64,000 bases of DNA from Bifidobacterium myosotis (GTDB lineage Bacteria; Actinomycetota; Actinomycetes; Actinomycetales; Bifidobacteriaceae). The notes under the pieces were generated by a model, which did not search any database, was not told where the DNA came from, and saw nothing but the letters and a program-made list of their open reading frames with translations. Shown here one piece after another: positions 29,582 to 38,720 of this stretch (positions are counted from its first letter, which is position 1; each line of letters starts with the position of its first letter). The translations under genes were made by a program, and so were the position numbers. The stretch is taken from assembly GCF_002259745.1 (NCBI RefSeq), contig NZ_MWWW01000004.1, forward strand, positions 124,001 to 188,000. Reading direction: 5' to 3'.

Positions 29582-32500
29582 TCACTGGTACTCGGGCTCT
29601 TCGGCCTTCTGGTCTTCCTTGGCGGCCGCGTCCGGGCGAGCGCCGATGTTGAAGCCGAGGTCGTCGGTGGAGCTCGCCGGATCGTCCTCTTCGTCCTTCA
29701 TGTCGATGGCCACGCCCTCGGCGTTGAGCACCTCGACGTTCAGGGACAGGGACTGCATTTCCTTCAGCAGCACCTTGAAGGACTCCGGGATGCCGGCCGG
29801 CGGCAGGTTGTCGCCCTTCACGATGGCGCCGTAGACGCGCACGCGGCCGTCGACGTCATCGGACTTGGTGGTCATCATCTCGTGCAGCGTGTAGGCGGCG
29901 CCGTAGGCCTCAAGGGCCCACACCTCCATCTCGCCGAAGCGCTGGCCACCGAACTGGGCCTTACCACCGAGCGGCTGCTGGGTGATCATCGAGTACGGGC
30001 CGGTGGAACGGGCGTGAATCTTGTCGTCCACGAGGTGGTGGAGCTTCAGCATGTACATGTAGCCCACGGAGATCGGCTTGGTGTACGGCTCACCGGTACG
30101 GCCGTCGAACAGCGTGGCCTTGCCGTCGGGGCCGACCAGACGGTCGCCGTCGCGGTTCGGCAACGTGGTGGACAGCAGGCCCTTGAGGACCTCCGGCTTG
30201 ACGCCGTCGAACACCGGGGTGGCCACCGGGGTGTTCGGCTCGGCCTTCTCGGCGCCGTTCGGCACGAGCTTCTTCCACTCGGCCTCCATGTTCGGGTCGA
30301 GGGAGATGTCCCAACCGGAATGCGCAATCCAGCCCAGGTGCAACTCGAGCACCTGGCCCAGGTTCATTCGGGAAGGCACGCCCAGCGGGTTGAGCATGAT
30401 GTCCACCGGGGTACCGTCGGCGAGGAACGGCATGTCCTCCTCCGGCAGGATGCGGGAGATGCAGCCCTTGTTGCCGTGGCGGCCGGAGAGCTTGTCGCCC
30501 ACCGTAATCTTGCGGTGCTGGGCGATGTACACGCGAATCATCTGGTTGACGCCGTTGGGCAGCTCGTCGCCATCCTCCTCGGCATCCTCGCGGGTGATCT
30601 CCTTGACGCCGATGACCGTACCGGTCTCGCCGTGGGGCACGCGCAGCGAAGTGTCGCGCACCTCGCGGGACTTCTCACCGAAGATGGCGCGCAGCAGGCG
30701 CTCCTCCGGGGTCAGCTCGGTCTCGCCCTTCGGGGTGACCTTGCCGACCAGGATGTCGCCGGCCTCGACCTCGGCGCCGATGCGGATGATGCCGCGCTCG
30801 TCCAGGTTGGCCACCGCGTCCTCACCGACGTTCGGCAGGTCGCGGGTGATCTCCTCGGCGCCCAGCTTGGTCTCGCGGGCGTCGATCTCGTACTCCTCGA
30901 TGTGGATGGAGGACAGGGTGTCGTCCTGCACGAGGCGCTGGGAGATGATCACGGCGTCCTCGTAGTTGTAGCCGTTCCACGGCATGAAGGCGATGAGCAG
31001 GTTCTTGCCCAGGGCCAGGTCGCCGTTCTGGATGGCGGGGCCGTCGGCCAGCACGGAACCGGCCTCGACGCGTTCGCCGTCGTGGATGATCGGGCGCTGG
31101 TTGTAGCAAGTGGTCTGGTTGGAGCGCTGGAACTTGGCCAGCTTGTAAGAGCTGGTGGTGCCGTCGTCGTTCATCACGCGGATCAGGTCGGCGGACACGT
31201 AGGTGACCACACCGTCCTTGTCGGCCTTGATGACGTCGCCGGAGTCGTTGGCGGCACGCCATTCGGAGCCAGTGCCCACCAGCGGGCGCTCGGACTCGAT
31301 CAGCGGCACGGCCTGACGCTGCATGTTGGTACCCATCAGTGCACGGTGACCCTCATCGTGCTCAAGGAACGGAATGAGGGAGGCGCCGAGCGAGACCATC
31401 TGACGCGGTGAGACATCCATGTAGTCCACGGAGCTCACCGGCACATCGACGGCCTCCTCCTCGCCCACTCGGGCAAGGGCGGACTTCTGCACGAAGTTGC
31501 CGTTCTCGTCCAGCTCCTGATTGGCCTGGGCGATGACGTGGTCCAGATCGCGGTCGGCGGTCATGTACTCGACCTCGTCGGTCACATGGCCGTTGACGAC
31601 CTTGCGGTACGGGGTCTCGATGAAGCCGAACGGGTTCACGCGGCCGAAGGTGGCCAGCGAGCCGATCAGACCGATGTTCGGGCCTTCAGGGGACTCGATC
31701 GGGCACATACGGCCGAAGTGGGACGGGTGCACGTCGCGCACCTCCATGGAGGCGCGGTCGCGGGACAGACCACCGGGGCCCAGGGCGGAGAGACGACGCT
31801 TGTTCGTCACGCCGGAGAGCGGGTTGTTCTGGTCCATGAACTGGGAAAGCTGGGAGGTGCCGAAGAACTCCTTGATGGTGGCGTTCACCGGACGGATGTT
31901 GATCAGGGACTGCGGGGTGATGGCCTCGGCGTCCTGCGTGGTCATGCGTTCGCGCACCACGCGCTCCATACGGGACAGGCCCGTACGCAGCTGGTTCTGG
32001 ATCAGTTCGCCGACCTGACGGATACGACGGTTGCCGAAGTGATCGATATCGTCCACGTCCACGCGCAGGTCGACGTCCTGGCCGTCGCGCTTGCCCGGGA
32101 AGGTCTGGGCGCCGTCGTGCAGGGCCACCAAGTACTTGATGGTGGCGATGATGTCCTCGCGGTGCAGGGAGCGATCGTTGAAGTCGGCGGCCAGACCCAG
32201 CTTGCGGTTGATCTTGTAGCGGCCGACGCGAGCCAGATCGTAACGCTTGGTGTTGAAGTAGAAGGAGTCGAGCAGGTTCTTGCCGGCCTCCGGGGTCGGG
32301 GTGTCGGCCGGGCGGATCTTGCGGTACAGATCCACCAGGGCCTCTTCCTGGGTCTCCAGGGTCTCGCGGTCCAGGGCGTCGAGCACCAGCGGGTAATCCT
32401 TGAAGGACTCGCGGATCTCGGGCTTGGTCATGCCGATGGCCATGAGGAAGACGATGGCGGACTGCTTGCGCTTGCGGTCCACGCGCACCTGCGGCTGGTC

Positions 32501-33145
32501 CTTCTTGTCGATCTCGAACTCAAGCCATGCGCCACGGCTCGGGATGATCTTCGCGCCGAAGACCTCCTTGTCGGAGGTGCGGTCCTGCTGACGGTCGAAG
32601 TACACGCCCGGGGAACGCACGAGCTGGGAGACGATGACACGCTCGGTGCCGCCGATGATGAAGGTACCGTGCGGGGTCTGCAGCGGGAAGTCGCCCATGA
32701 ACACGGTCTGGGACTTGATCTCGCCGGTGTCGCCGTTCTCGAACTCGGCGTTCACGTACAGCGGCGCGGAGTAGGTGTAGTCCTTCTCCTTGCACTCCTG
32801 GACCGTGTGACGCGGCTCCTCGAAGTACGGGTCCGAGAAGGTCAGGGACATGGTCTGGGCGAAGTTCTCGATCGGGGAGATCTCGTTGAAGACCTCGTCG
32901 AGGCCGGAGACATGGGGCACGGTGTTGGTGCCGTTCTCCTCATCCTGCGCCACGCGCGCCTTCCAGCGCTCGTTGCCGATCAGCCAGTCGAAGCTGTCGG
33001 TCTGCACGCCCAGCAGGTAGGGCACATCGATGGGTTCCTTGATGGAACCGAAGTTCACGCGATCCGACGCCTTGTGCAGGTCGATGTCATGCTGGTCGGC
33101 GCGTGCGGTGATGGTGGTGGTGTTCGTCGTAGCTGTGTTAGCCAA
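29582..33145 (-). CDS. rpoB: DNA-directed RNA polymerase subunit beta
   Basis: A 1187-residue beta subunit. The rifampicin region is [14 protein letters not shown] then [18 protein letters not shown] (about 428-458). At the position of E. coli His526 there is Asn448 (codon AAC, bases 31804-31802), whereas the other contact positions (Gln435, Asp438, Ser453) are wild type. The start codon is TTG with AAGGA 7 nt upstream; no ATG fits. The C-terminal part carries the conserved [20 protein letters not shown]. The last 30 residues are an acidic tail. Confidence 0.98.
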   Translation of the reverse strand: MANTATTNTTTITARADQHDIDLHKASDRVNFGSIKEPIDVPYLLGVQTDSFDWLIGNERWKARVAQDEENGTNTVPHVSGLDEVFNEISPIENFAQTMSLTFSDPYFEEPRHTVQECKEKDYTYSAPLYVNAEFENGDTGEIKSQTVFMGDFPLQTPHGTFIIGGTERVIVSQLVRSPGVYFDRQQDRTSDKEVFGAKIIPSRGAWLEFEIDKKDQPQVRVDRKRKQSAIVFLMAIGMTKPEIRESFKDYPLVLDALDRETLETQEEALVDLYRKIRPADTPTPEAGKNLLDSFYFNTKRYDLARVGRYKINRKLGLAADFNDRSLHREDIIATIKYLVALHDGAQTFPGKRDGQDVDLRVDVDDIDHFGNRRIRQVGELIQNQLRTGLSRMERVVRERMTTQDAEAITPQSLINIRPVNATIKEFFGTSQLSQFMDQNNPLSGVTNKRRLSALGPGGLSRDRASMEVRDVHPSHFGRMCPIESPEGPNIGLIGSLATFGRVNPFGFIETPYRKVVNGHVTDEVEYMTADRDLDHVIAQANQELDENGNFVQKSALARVGEEEAVDVPVSSVDYMDVSPRQMVSLGASLIPFLEHDEGHRALMGTNMQRQAVPLIESERPLVGTGSEWRAANDSGDVIKADKDGVVTYVSADLIRVMNDDGTTSSYKLAKFQRSNQTTCYNQRPIIHDGERVEAGSVLADGPAIQNGDLALGKNLLIAFMPWNGYNYEDAVIISQRLVQDDTLSSIHIEEYEIDARETKLGAEEITRDLPNVGEDAVANLDERGIIRIGAEVEAGDILVGKVTPKGETELTPEERLLRAIFGEKSREVRDTSLRVPHGETGTVIGVKEITREDAEEDGDELPNGVNQMIRVYIAQHRKITVGDKLSGRHGNKGCISRILPEEDMPFLADGTPVDIMLNPLGVPSRMNLGQVLELHLGWIAHSGWDISLDPNMEAEWKKLVPNGAEKAEPNTPVATPVFDGVKPEVLKGLLSTTLPNRDGDRLVGPDGKATLFDGRTGEPYTKPISVGYMYMLKLHHLVDDKIHARSTGPYSMITQQPLGGKAQFGGQRFGEMEVWALEAYGAAYTLHEMMTTKSDDVDGRVRVYGAIVKGDNLPPAGIPESFKVLLKEMQSLSLNVEVLNAEGVAIDMKDEEDDPASSTDDLGFNIGARPDAAAKEDQKAEEPEYQ

Positions 33146-33270
33146 TGGACGTTCCTTATCGCTCGCTTAGATTGAGTAATTCCCCTGGGAGCGCCGGCAT
33201 GGCCACCATATGCCTATGCGGACGCTTCATTGTCGGTGGCATGCCCGCAATATGACACACCATATGCAAA

Positions 33271-33299
33271 ATCTTAAATCTAGCAGTATGGAAGGACAA
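33271..33299 (-). promoter_or_regulatory. Candidate rpoB promoter
   Basis: On the minus strand TTGTCC (33299-33294) and TAAGAT (33276-33271) are 17 bp apart, giving a leader of about 120 nt before the TTG start. Further upstream, 33375-33404 holds three tandem copies of GATGCCGCAC. Confidence 0.5.
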
Positions 33300-33475
33300 C
33301 CGGACATTGACTCAGGGTTGCCGTCAAGCGCCGCCACGGCACGATGCGTGCACGGTGCGGCACAATGCCACTGCGATGCCGCACGATGCCGCACGATGCC
33401 GCACCGGCCGTCATCTACTGGACGGTGTGGAGTCGCGTCCGGCGCGGCATGCCGAAGCCCCGCAGGCCCCGGCGT

Positions 33476-34144
33476 CTACTGGACGGTGAACACCAACGGC
33501 TCGCTCTTCACCTTCGGGGCGTCCTTCAGGCTCAGCTGCGCCACATATGTGCCGGCGTTGACCCTGGGCCATGTCGATTCGTCGGTGCACTCGGTGAGCG
33601 TGGCGTTCGCATCGGCGTTCCACGTAATCTGCTGGACGTCCTTGTCGCCCTTGGCCATGAGCAGCATGCGCGAATCCGCAGGGCATACGTCCGACTTGTA
33701 GATGGTCTCGTTGCCGGAAGTGATGGTGAGCACGCGCCCCTCATCGGAGCCGTCCACCAAGCAACTGTCGGTGCCCTCATGCACGATGGTCGCGGTGAAT
33801 TCCATGCTGCCGCCCACCGCCACGGACTGGTACTTCGAGGAGAGCTGCAACGACAGGTTCTTGGCCGAGCAGTCCTTCACACTGCTGGTCTTTCTGGGCG
33901 TGGGCACCGAGTCGCGGGAGACCGCATACACCTCGTCATGGTGAATCGCGGTGTTGATGGCACCGATGCCGCGGCCGAGGCTGTAGACGCAGAACGAAAT
34001 GAGCGCAAGCACCAGCAACAGCGCCACGCCCACCACGATACGGCGGCGGCGATAGATGGCCTGCTGCTTCTTGCTGATCTTGCGCTTCCTGGGTTTACCG
34101 GCCTTACCAGCTTTGCCGACCCTGCGCTTGTTCACCTGAGCCAT
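33476..34144 (-). CDS. Membrane-anchored protein of unknown function
   Basis: 222 residues. A very basic cytoplasmic N-terminus (about 1-35, with KRKISKKQQAIYRRRR) is followed by one transmembrane helix (36-56, VVGVALLLVLALISFCVYSL) and an extracellular domain of about 160 residues. That domain looks like a single beta-sandwich (alternating hydrophobic strands, four Cys that could form two disulphides: near CSAKN, SCLVD, VCPAD, TECTD). GGGAAG precedes the ATG. It is 18 bp downstream of mutY and may be co-transcribed. I do not recognise the family; a surface or envelope role is inferred only from topology. Confidence 0.75.
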   Translation of the reverse strand: MAQVNKRRVGKAGKAGKPRKRKISKKQQAIYRRRRIVVGVALLLVLALISFCVYSLGRGIGAINTAIHHDEVYAVSRDSVPTPRKTSSVKDCSAKNLSLQLSSKYQSVAVGGSMEFTATIVHEGTDSCLVDGSDEGRVLTITSGNETIYKSDVCPADSRMLLMAKGDKDVQQITWNADANATLTECTDESTWPRVNAGTYVAQLSLKDAPKVKSEPLVFTVQ

Positions 34145-34162
34145 AACAACTTCCCAGTCTAG

Positions 34163-35371
34163 CTAGCGCGGCAGCCGCAACGCTCCGTCCTGCGTCATCT
34201 CGACAAGACCGTCATCGTCAAGACTGGCGATGCACGAGGCGAGCTGCACCTGGTCCTTCCACAGTTTCTCGGCATCGACCCGAGCGAGCGTGGCCCCTGC
34301 GGGCAGACCGCGCAATGCGGCCAATACCAGTCCGCGCACCTGCCGATCCGTGCCTTGGAACCGTTGGCGCGGGCGGGTGCGCCGTTCCCCCAGTCCGGGG
34401 CGGCCGGCCTTGAGGAACGCACAGTCGCCAGCCACCGGGCAGGCATCGCATAACGGCGATTTCGCCGTACACACCACCGCCCCCAGTTCCATCACCGACT
34501 GGTTCCACATGACCGACCGGCGTGCGGTGTCACTATTGCCGGATTCGTCATCCCGTCCCGTGCGGCGGCCGACGATACCGCTTCCCTTATTACCGGCCAC
34601 GGCATTCCCGGTTCCACACCGCGTCACGGCGGGCCCGTCATCCACGGAATCCACAGAATCCACGGGCAGCATACGGTTGGCGAGCGCGCGTTCGGCCGGG
34701 CTTGCCGCTCCCCCGCGTGACTCGACGCCGAGGAACACGCGGCTCAGCACGCGACGGATATTGGTGTCGATCACGGCGATGCGCTTGCCGAACGCGAAGC
34801 TCATCACGGCGGATGCGGTGTAGTCTCCTATGCCGGGCAGGCCGGTCAACTCGTCGTAGGTGCGTGGAAGTTCGTCGGCGTAATCAGCGGAAACGACGCG
34901 CGCGCATTCCTGCAATCGCAGGGCGCGGCGCGGATAGCCAAGCCGCCCCCACGCGGTGATTACCTCGGCTTTGGGCGCGGCGGCGAGCGCACGAGCGTCG
35001 GGCCAGCGGGCCATCCAATCGGTCCAGTAGGGCACCACGCGGCTCATCTGCGTCTGCTGACTCATCACTTCGGAGACAAGCACACCCCACGGGGTCGCCC
35101 GTCCGAAACGCCACGGCAGGTCGCGCGCGTTGGCCTCCCACCACGCCGCGAGCCTGAGGCGGATGCGCTCGGCATGCGGCGATGCCGAGCCCGAGGCGCC
35201 GGTGCCGGTCATATCGCAGACGCCGGCTCTTCCACCGACCGACGCATCGGCGGCACCGACAACCACATCGATGTCACCAAGCATCCGGACGCTCCCAGTG
35301 GAACCGACGCATCCGGCAGCACTGGTATCCACCGCACCGGCGTCATCAGTCACGTCCGTGTCCCTCGTCAT
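34163..35371 (-). CDS. mutY: A/G-specific adenine glycosylase
   Basis: About 402 residues. It removes adenine mispaired with 8-oxoguanine. The catalytic Glu101 is in SEVMSQQTQM, the helix-hairpin-helix is LTGLPGIGDYTASAVM, the catalytic Asp202 is in VIDTNIRR, and the 4Fe-4S cluster ligands are CTAKSPLCDACPVAGDC. The usual C-terminal NUDIX-like 8-oxoG-sensing domain is missing: only about 85 residues follow the cluster, ending in a winged-helix-like segment. Between Asp202 and the cluster is a low-complexity insert (about 220-275, with VDSVDSVDD) matching short DNA repeats near 34650. The first 65 residues are low-complexity too, so the true start may be later; 35371 is favoured by GGGGGAGGG 6 nt upstream. 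Confidence 0.88.
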   Translation of the reverse strand: MTRDTDVTDDAGAVDTSAAGCVGSTGSVRMLGDIDVVVGAADASVGGRAGVCDMTGTGASGSASPHAERIRLRLAAWWEANARDLPWRFGRATPWGVLVSEVMSQQTQMSRVVPYWTDWMARWPDARALAAAPKAEVITAWGRLGYPRRALRLQECARVVSADYADELPRTYDELTGLPGIGDYTASAVMSFAFGKRIAVIDTNIRRVLSRVFLGVESRGGAASPAERALANRMLPVDSVDSVDDGPAVTRCGTGNAVAGNKGSGIVGRRTGRDDESGNSDTARRSVMWNQSVMELGAVVCTAKSPLCDACPVAGDCAFLKAGRPGLGERRTRPRQRFQGTDRQVRGLVLAALRGLPAGATLARVDAEKLWKDQVQLASCIASLDDDGLVEMTQDGALRLPR

Positions 35372-35520
35372 GAACATGCCCTCCCCCTGCGATGTCCCTC
35401 ATGCCCCGCGGCGCCTTGCAATGCCGTGCGTCCGACCAACCAGCCATCGTGGTTCCTTGCCGGCGCCCGGACGGGAGCGAAGCCACATCGTGTCGTTCAT
35501 CGTTCTTATTCTTAGCAGCT

Positions 35521-36243
35521 ATGACGAACGAGGCAGAAGTGAACCCGCACATCCCCGCATCCGAGGGCGCCCAGACCGTTTCGGCGCAGGTGGCCGACTC
35601 GGCGGTCGGCCCGGCCGCCGACCCCGAAGCCAAAGTCGAGAAGATGTTCGAATACGGCTACCGCAAGTCCAATTATGGGCCGGACGAGCTGGTGACCGAT
35701 GCGCACGGCAACCCGATCTCGGTGGTGGACGCGATGCTGTCGGCTGAGAAGGCCGCAGCCGCCGAGACCGTCACACCGCATCTGTGCTACTACTCGCCGC
35801 GCATCCCCGGCAATACCGGCTCGGCGATCCGCCTGTGCGCAGTGACCGGCACGATCCTGCATCTGGTGGAGCCGCTCGGTTTTAATCTGCGCGACACCAA
35901 GCTGCGCCGCGCCGGGCTCGACTATCACGACATGGCGCATGTGGTGCTGCACCCGAACTTTGAGAATCTGGTGGAGTCGATGCCCAATTCGCGCATCATC
36001 GCGTTCACCGCGCATGCCACCAAGTTGTACACCGACATCGAATACCGTCCGACCGACATCCTGCTGTTCGGGCCGGAGCCCGGTGACATCCCGGACCCGA
36101 TGGACATCATGGCCGGCCCGCATGTGGCCGAGCAGGTGAGGCTCCCGATGCGCCCGTCGCTTCGTTCGCTGAATCTCACCAACTGCGCGTCCATCGCCAT
36201 CTACGAGGCATGGCGACAGCTGGGGTTCGCTGGCGGCCGGTGA
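35521..36243 (+). CDS. trmL: tRNA (cytidine/uridine-2'-O-)-methyltransferase, SPOUT family
   Basis: A 240-residue SPOUT methyltransferase expected to methylate the ribose at wobble position 34 of tRNA-Leu. Family motifs are visible: PRIPGNTGSAIRLCA near the N-terminus of the domain (about 90-105), LLFGPEPGDIP with the SAM-binding knot loop, and MRPSLRSLNLTNCASIAIYE at the C-terminus. About 80 residues in front of the domain are an extra Ala/acidic segment. The start is chosen at the ATG in TAGCAGCTATGACG; no ribosome-binding site is visible and TATTCT lies 8 nt upstream, so the message may be leaderless. Divergent from mutY. Confidence 0.87.
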   Translation: MTNEAEVNPHIPASEGAQTVSAQVADSAVGPAADPEAKVEKMFEYGYRKSNYGPDELVTDAHGNPISVVDAMLSAEKAAAAETVTPHLCYYSPRIPGNTGSAIRLCAVTGTILHLVEPLGFNLRDTKLRRAGLDYHDMAHVVLHPNFENLVESMPNSRIIAFTAHATKLYTDIEYRPTDILLFGPEPGDIPDPMDIMAGPHVAEQVRLPMRPSLRSLNLTNCASIAIYEAWRQLGFAGGR

Positions 36244-36480
36244 GGGAAGCCGTCACCATTCCCATTCCGCTTACTTGATTCCCGGCCTTTCCGCATGGAC
36301 TGCGGTCTGTCGCCCCACCGGTCCGCTCCCTCCATCCCCCCATTCCCGTCCCAACGGACCGGAGGGTTAGGAAAGAACCCCGTCAGCACCGGGCAGATTG
36401 CGGAACCATGAAATTGGGAGAAGCGGCCACATCGACCGCATCCTCCTCCGTACACCCGTGCGCAACGGCCTTCGCAGCCC

Positions 36481-36673
36481 TATCTGCCTTGCGAGGGGTA
36501 CATTTTCACTTCCGCGGACAGCTATCTGCTTTGCAAGGGGTACTTCAACGAGAAAACCACGGGTATGGGCGTTGATATTGCAACGTTCATACCCGTGGTT
36601 TTCGTATATGGGTACCCCTTGCAAAGCGGATAGCTGTCCGCAAGTGGCAAGAAGTACCCCTTGCAACGCAGAT
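36481..36673. repeat. Large nested inverted repeat with internal direct repeats
   Basis: Four nested arm pairs. Innermost CGTTG/CAACG (36570-36574, 36581-36585). Next 16-bp perfect arms GAAAACCACGGGTATG (36552-36567) and its complement (36588-36603). Then 30-bp arms with one mismatch at 36514-36543 and 36612-36641 (core TTTGCAAGGGGTAC). Outermost imperfect arms at 36481-36513 and 36642-36673 repeat the same TATCTGC-TTGC-AGGGGTAC word. It lies 12 bp beyond the stop of the UPF0210 gene and can fold into a long hairpin or cruciform. The inner hairpin is followed by TTTTC on the minus strand, so it may terminate that gene. Confidence 0.85.
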
Positions 36674-36684
36674 ACCCCGACGAC

Positions 36685-38049
36685 TCAGTTCTTGAAGCTG
36701 TGGATCGGAGCCGGGATGCGGCCGCCGCGGGTCACGAAGGCCTCGCAGCTGGTCTGATTGACCGGCATGATGGGGGCGTATCCCATAAGACCGCCGAAGT
36801 TGGCCATATCGCCCACGCCCTTGCCGTAGACGGGAATCACGCGCACGGCCGTGGTCTTCTGGTTGACCATGCCGATGGCCGCCTCGTCCGCGATGAGGCC
36901 GGAGATGGTGGCGGCGGACGTGTCGCCGGGGATGGCGATCATGTCGAGGCCCACCGAGCACACGCAGGTCATCGCCTCAAGCTTTTCGATGGTGAGGCAT
37001 CCGGAGGACGCCGCGTCGATCATGTTCTTGTCCTCGGAGACGGGAATGAACGCGCCGGACAGGCCACCCACGTAGGAGGACGCCATGATGCCGCCCTTCT
37101 TGACCTGATCGTTGAGCATGGCGAGTGCCGCAGTAGTGCCGGGGGCGCCGACCTGCTCCAGACCGATCTTCTCGAGCACCTCGCCCACCGAGTCGCCTAC
37201 GGCGGGGGTCGGGGCAAGCGACAGGTCGATGATGCCGAACGGCACGCCGAGCCTGCGCGACGCCTCCTGGGCGACGAGCTGACCGACACGGGTGATCTTG
37301 AAGGCGGTGCGCTTGATGGTCTCGCACAGGAACTCGAAGTCCTTGCCCTTGGCCGCGTCGAGCGCGCGGGAGACCACGCCCGGGCCGGACACGCCGACGT
37401 TGATCACGGCGTCGCCCTCGGTCACGCCGTGGAAGCCGCCCGCCATGAACGGGTTGTCGTCCGGAACGTTGCAGAAGGCCACGAACTTGACGCAACCGTA
37501 GGAGTCGTTGTCGCGCGTGTTGTAGGCGATGTCCTTGATGATGCGGCCCAGCAGCTCGACGGCGTTCATGTCGATGCCGGTCTTGGTGGAGCCCACGTTG
37601 ACCGACGAGCAAACGATGTCGGTCTCGGCGAGCGCCTGCGGCAGCGACTCGATGAGCAGCTTCTCGGCCGGGGTCATGGCTTTGGAGACGAGCGCGGAGT
37701 AGCCGCCGATGAGGTCCACACCGACCTCCTTGGCGACGCGGTCCAGCGCGTGCGCGATCTTGACGAAATCCTCGCTGGTCTTGCAGGAGCTCGCGCCGAC
37801 CAATGAAATCGGGGTGACGGTGATGCGCTTGTTGACGATCGGGATGCCGTAGTCGCGTTCGATGGACTGGCCGGTGGAGACGAGGTCCTTGGCGTACGTG
37901 GTGATTTTGCGGTAGATGTTGTCGCAGGTCTCGTCCACGGTGGACGCCGCGCAGTCAAGCAGCGAGATGCCCATCGTGATGGTGCGGACGTCGAGCTTCT
38001 CTTGCTCGATCATCTGATTGGTCTCGTGGACCTCCATGATGTTCAGCAT
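36685..38049 (-). CDS. UPF0210 (DUF711/PFL-like) family protein
   Basis: 454 residues, a conserved protein of unknown biochemical role often placed near pyruvate-formate-lyase/glycyl-radical-like folds by structure. Recognised by the start [15 protein letters not shown], the segment [16 protein letters not shown] and the conserved [17 protein letters not shown]. Cytoplasmic, no signal. In many bacteria it is encoded next to an ACT-domain UPF0237 protein, and that partner is present here 234 bp upstream on the same strand. The pair may sense a small metabolite, which is inference. Confidence 0.85.
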   Translation of the reverse strand: MLNIMEVHETNQMIEQEKLDVRTITMGISLLDCAASTVDETCDNIYRKITTYAKDLVSTGQSIERDYGIPIVNKRITVTPISLVGASSCKTSEDFVKIAHALDRVAKEVGVDLIGGYSALVSKAMTPAEKLLIESLPQALAETDIVCSSVNVGSTKTGIDMNAVELLGRIIKDIAYNTRDNDSYGCVKFVAFCNVPDDNPFMAGGFHGVTEGDAVINVGVSGPGVVSRALDAAKGKDFEFLCETIKRTAFKITRVGQLVAQEASRRLGVPFGIIDLSLAPTPAVGDSVGEVLEKIGLEQVGAPGTTAALAMLNDQVKKGGIMASSYVGGLSGAFIPVSEDKNMIDAASSGCLTIEKLEAMTCVCSVGLDMIAIPGDTSAATISGLIADEAAIGMVNQKTTAVRVIPVYGKGVGDMANFGGLMGYAPIMPVNQTSCEAFVTRGGRIPAPIHSFKN

Positions 38050-38258
38050 GGTGTGTTCCTTAGGTTCTATTGCCCTGCATCGGAAAACTCATTGACGAAT
38101 CGACTGCCCCTCAGGCCCGCTTCGCGGCCCGGTTCCTCTGACAAGGGGAAACATGGCATCATCAACGAACTTACGACGCGGCATACTATCCATGTGTTGG
38201 TGGCGACAAGGCTGGTTCCGTCGGTGGAAAGCACACCGGGCTTTCCGCTTCCTCGCGT

Positions 38259-38285
38259 GAACCAGCCTGGCCAGCGGGCTGGTTC
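38259..38285 (-). terminator. Hairpin at the end of the ACT-domain gene
   Basis: GAACCAGCC and GGCTGGTTC form a 9-bp stem with a 9-nt loop that begins at the ACT gene's stop codon. No U-run; may limit read-through into the UPF0210 gene. Downstream, 38091-38150 has a degenerate copy of the dispersed CCCCTC hairpin family. Confidence 0.4.
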
Positions 38286-38556
38286 AGATGCGGTGCATCT
38301 TGGTGAAGATCTCCTCACGCTGGCAACGGATGCGCACGCCGATGTCGTCGCCGAGATCCTCGAGGTTGCCCACCATGGCGCTGAATTCCTTGTCCGCATT
38401 GGAGTAGTCGACGATCATCATCATGTTGAAGAAGCCGTCGATGATGGTCTGCGAAATGTCGAGCACGTTGACGTGGTGATTGGACAGGTACGTGCACACG
38501 CGCGCGATGATGCCGACGGTATCCTGGCCGACGACGGTGATGATGGCCTTGTTCAT
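38284..38556 (-). CDS. ACT-domain protein, UPF0237 family
   Basis: 90 residues forming a single regulatory ACT domain (beta-alpha-beta-beta-alpha-beta). The sequence MNKAIITVVGQDTVGIIARV and the central NHHVNVLDISQTI are typical. Single ACT proteins bind amino acids or similar ligands as dimers and have no catalysis of their own. It is paired with the UPF0210 gene downstream. A terminator for the efflux-pump transcript lies between it and that upstream gene, so its own promoter must be within 38557-38582 or depend on read-through. Confidence 0.88.
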   Translation of the reverse strand: MNKAIITVVGQDTVGIIARVCTYLSNHHVNVLDISQTIIDGFFNMMMIVDYSNADKEFSAMVGNLEDLGDDIGVRIRCQREEIFTKMHRI

Positions 38557-38582
38557 GGCTCTCCTGATTCAGGTTGAAGACG

Positions 38583-38619
38583 AAAAAACGGGTGTTTCCA
38601 GTATAGGGAAACACCCGTT
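38583..38619 (-). terminator. Rho-independent terminator of the efflux-pump gene
   Basis: AACGGGTGTTTCC and GGAAACACCCGTT form a perfect 13-bp stem with a 7-nt loop, followed on the minus strand by six U. It lies about 100 bp beyond the pump's stop codon. Confidence 0.9.
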
Positions 38620-38720
38620 GCGAACACCCGGAATGTCCATGCCGTAGCATGGTCCATTCAGCGCTGATTACAGGGAATCATGGGAAATCGGGAAGCACCT
38701 GCCGAGGGGCGCGCGGCGCG

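Noticed and set aside
29576-33175. Long plus-strand frames opposite rpoB
   Set aside because: Same shadow effect; no ribosome-binding sites or recognisable domains.
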